Source of the DNA: Terriglobia bacterium
GTDB taxonomy: Bacteria; Acidobacteriota; Terriglobia; Terriglobales; Acidobacteriaceae
Length of the DNA: 34,257 nt
Assembly (NCBI GenBank): GCA_020072645.1
Contig: JAIQGK010000031.1
Span: 1 to 34,257 of the forward strand
Direction: 5' to 3'
Part shown: one piece after another, positions 33,801 to 34,257 of the stretch
How the letters are laid out: every line of letters begins with the position of its first letter
Numbering within the stretch: position 1 is the first letter of the stretch
Notes under the pieces: generated by a model
What the model saw: only the letters and a program-made list of their open reading frames with translations
Told to the model about the DNA's origin: nothing
Databases searched by the model: none
Program-made: the position numbers and the translations under genes

Positions 33801-34257
33801 CCTTTGGGTCTGCCTGTGGATCCAGAAGTGTAGATCACGTATGCCAGACGCCGGGAATCAACACCAATCGAGTTCAAGTTCATCTCGGCTGCTTCTTGCC
33901 ACACAGCAGTCTTTCCCAAGACGAGCACTTCAATATCCCTGTGCATTCCTTTGGTCAATTCTTTCAGGTGTGTTTGGGTGAGGATGACTTTCGGTTCACT
34001 GTCTTCCAGCATGTATTGCAGCCGCTCTGCTGGATAGCTCGGATCCAACGGCACGTATGCTCCACCCGCCTTCCACACTCCCAACATCCCTACCACCATC
34101 TCCACGCTTCGCTCCAGGCATATCGCCACCCGGTCATCCGGCTTCACCCCTAGTTGCCGCAGATAATGCGCCAAGCGGTTCGCTCGCAGATTCAACTCTT
34201 TGTAAGTAAGCTGATTGCCCCCGCATACCACCGCCACCGCGCCCGGCGTCCGCACTG
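30848..34257 (-). CDS. NRPS termination module A-PCP-TE-TE (5' part outside the window)
   Basis: Numbering is from base 34255, as the gene enters from the right edge. Adenylation domain: about 1-500, with 'YTSGSTGRPKG' (A3), 'NEYGPTE' (A5), 'YRTGDLGRW' (A7), 'KIRGYRIELGEVE' (A8) and 'LTANGKLDRRAL' (A10). Reading the ten pocket positions by alignment to PheA from memory gives DATKVGEVGK, close to the Asn (DLTKLGEVGK) and Asp codes. Carrier: 'GGHSLQAM' with Ser537. Then come two alpha/beta-hydrolase thioesterase-like domains. In the first (about 585-850) the nucleophile position in 'GGFAMGANLAYE' is Ala663, although His830 remains ('GTHATVV'). In the second (about 880-1135) the nucleophile elbow is 'GHIQGG', giving Ile951, and the His position is Arg1114 ('GNRITML'). 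Neither looks able to act as a normal TE. No condensation domain is in the window; it should precede the A domain. Confidence 0.95.
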   Translation of the reverse strand, partial: VRTPGAVAVVCGGNQLTYKELNLRANRLAHYLRQLGVKPDDRVAICLERSVEMVVGMLGVWKAGGAYVPLDPSYPAERLQYMLEDSEPKVILTQTHLKELTKGMHRDIEVLVLGKTAVWQEAAEMNLNSIGVDSRRLAYVIYTSGSTGRPKGVMVDQAGLLNYLWWAIHTYNFQDSAIVASSFSFDATITSLYGPLLCGNKVRLVQEGHEIEGARKEIARLNEPALMKITPAHLESLGNNLAPEPASAIHTFVIGGEALKSSIAQQWQQLHPSVRLVNEYGPTETVVGCTVYDVPQAVNLATIPIGQPIANMRIYILDRHFQVVPMGVVGEIFISGTGVARGYWKQPKLTAERFVPDPFSTACGVRMYRTGDLGRWRADGNIEFVGRNDDQVKIRGYRIELGEVEVVMKEEKAVKEAVVVREEKGGENRLVAYYTVVEGSAEGKIPDAEILRTYLTSKLPEYMVPAVYVVLAKLPLTANGKLDRRALPAVAGDVYARGRYEEPEGDTERDLAKIWEELLQVERVGRKDNFFALGGHSLQAMQLSALVRQRLGMEVAISELFAHPELHSFAATLALPERSSASAVAIRQSGIERPLFLTHEGADEIIYAHVLTPYIDRNIPIYALPAEQKGEDRLRTVQGIAQRMVGMIRAVQPAGPYRVGGFAMGANLAYEVAMQLLGANEEVEVLALIEWELINENRYQLLIDTGALNQDPRLEFLTIVYLHIVRSGIGESAQKAILELKKSSQSLDELFYHCKRMGWLPLPYETPLQFHRIAQRKVDLKKAPCFLSTLPIDVHLFVARDEKTVQRSLAYFTSQVPGIRLQCMPVSGTHATVVQKPNVEELGRALSQVIREKTGKRFSLFDSWSYVRTLRSVAQDKYPPLFCVPAVGMGANFFSGLASCLSESQAVYAFQPRGLEDDSIPHSTIEAAAASYLKDLINISPHGPVHLIGHIQGGWIALEMALLLSAAGRDQVSLTMLDSEPPDDDKSWAVRERLPNEIVAECLKMVQLATGCAPNNVADLERKTPDRQQEILLSLLTEAGILSVGSVADDLYRFVKTMGIVLRTGYTPRRPFPGLIRFVGASDHLESQLSQEKVVLGWKRWGMDVARFRVPGNRITMLKPPHVRVLVDVLQLEVH

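Overview
The window looks like a chromosomal accessory region of a soil-type Gram-negative bacterium, most likely Acidobacteriota, with Myxococcota as the alternative. This rests on gene style: a PknB-type kinase fused to a TolB/FlgO-like domain and TPRs, an FHA-GAF-sigma54-type regulator, CHAT and caspase peptidases, and an NRPS cluster. No housekeeping marker gene is present, so the taxonomic call is inference.

Left part (1-14.2 kb): two convergent operons that read as a conflict or immunity island. On the plus strand is a CHAT-peptidase gene whose reading frame is broken near base 1100. It is translationally coupled to a secreted/membrane coiled-coil protein. On the minus strand is a tight seven-gene operon. 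In transcription order it encodes a caspase-like (C14) peptidase, a MotA/TolQ/ExbB-type proton-channel protein, a MotB/OmpA-type stator partner, a helical protein, an SPFH/band-7-like protein, a P-loop NTPase with a helical-repeat tail, and a coiled-coil membrane protein. The MotA/MotB pair resembles ZorA/ZorB of Zorya defence, but zorC and zorD are absent. A sigma54-like promoter lies just upstream of the caspase gene. This operon is the best candidate for an undescribed system.

Middle (14.4-21.0 kb): a membrane Ser/Thr kinase with TPRs, and divergent from it an FHA-GAF-AAA+-Fis enhancer-binding protein whose GAFTGA loop reads SGISGA. Downstream of the regulator is a near-consensus sigma54 promoter with an upstream dyad. 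It leads into a single-TM protein of unknown function with a clear intrinsic terminator, followed by a small protein with an acidic tail. A plausible circuit, by inference, is kinase signal, then FHA regulator, then sigma54 promoters of the effector genes.

Junction (21.2-23.5 kb): an IS91-type HUH transposase gene coupled to a ParB-like gene, short tandem repeats, and a 3'-half tRNA-Met(CAT) fragment with encoded CCA. The fragment is typical of an integration scar.

Right part (23.7-34.3 kb): a minus-strand biosynthetic cluster. It encodes the end of an NRPS (A-PCP-TE-TE, running off the window), a flavin-dependent halogenase, a 4-hydroxymandelate synthase/HPPD-type dioxygenase, an HpgT-like aminotransferase, an O-methyltransferase and an MFS exporter. 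This suggests a chlorinated, O-methylated peptide containing a hydroxyphenylglycine-type unit. Both thioesterase domains lack the nucleophilic Ser, and a decayed fragment of the aminotransferase gene lies between the methyltransferase and exporter genes.
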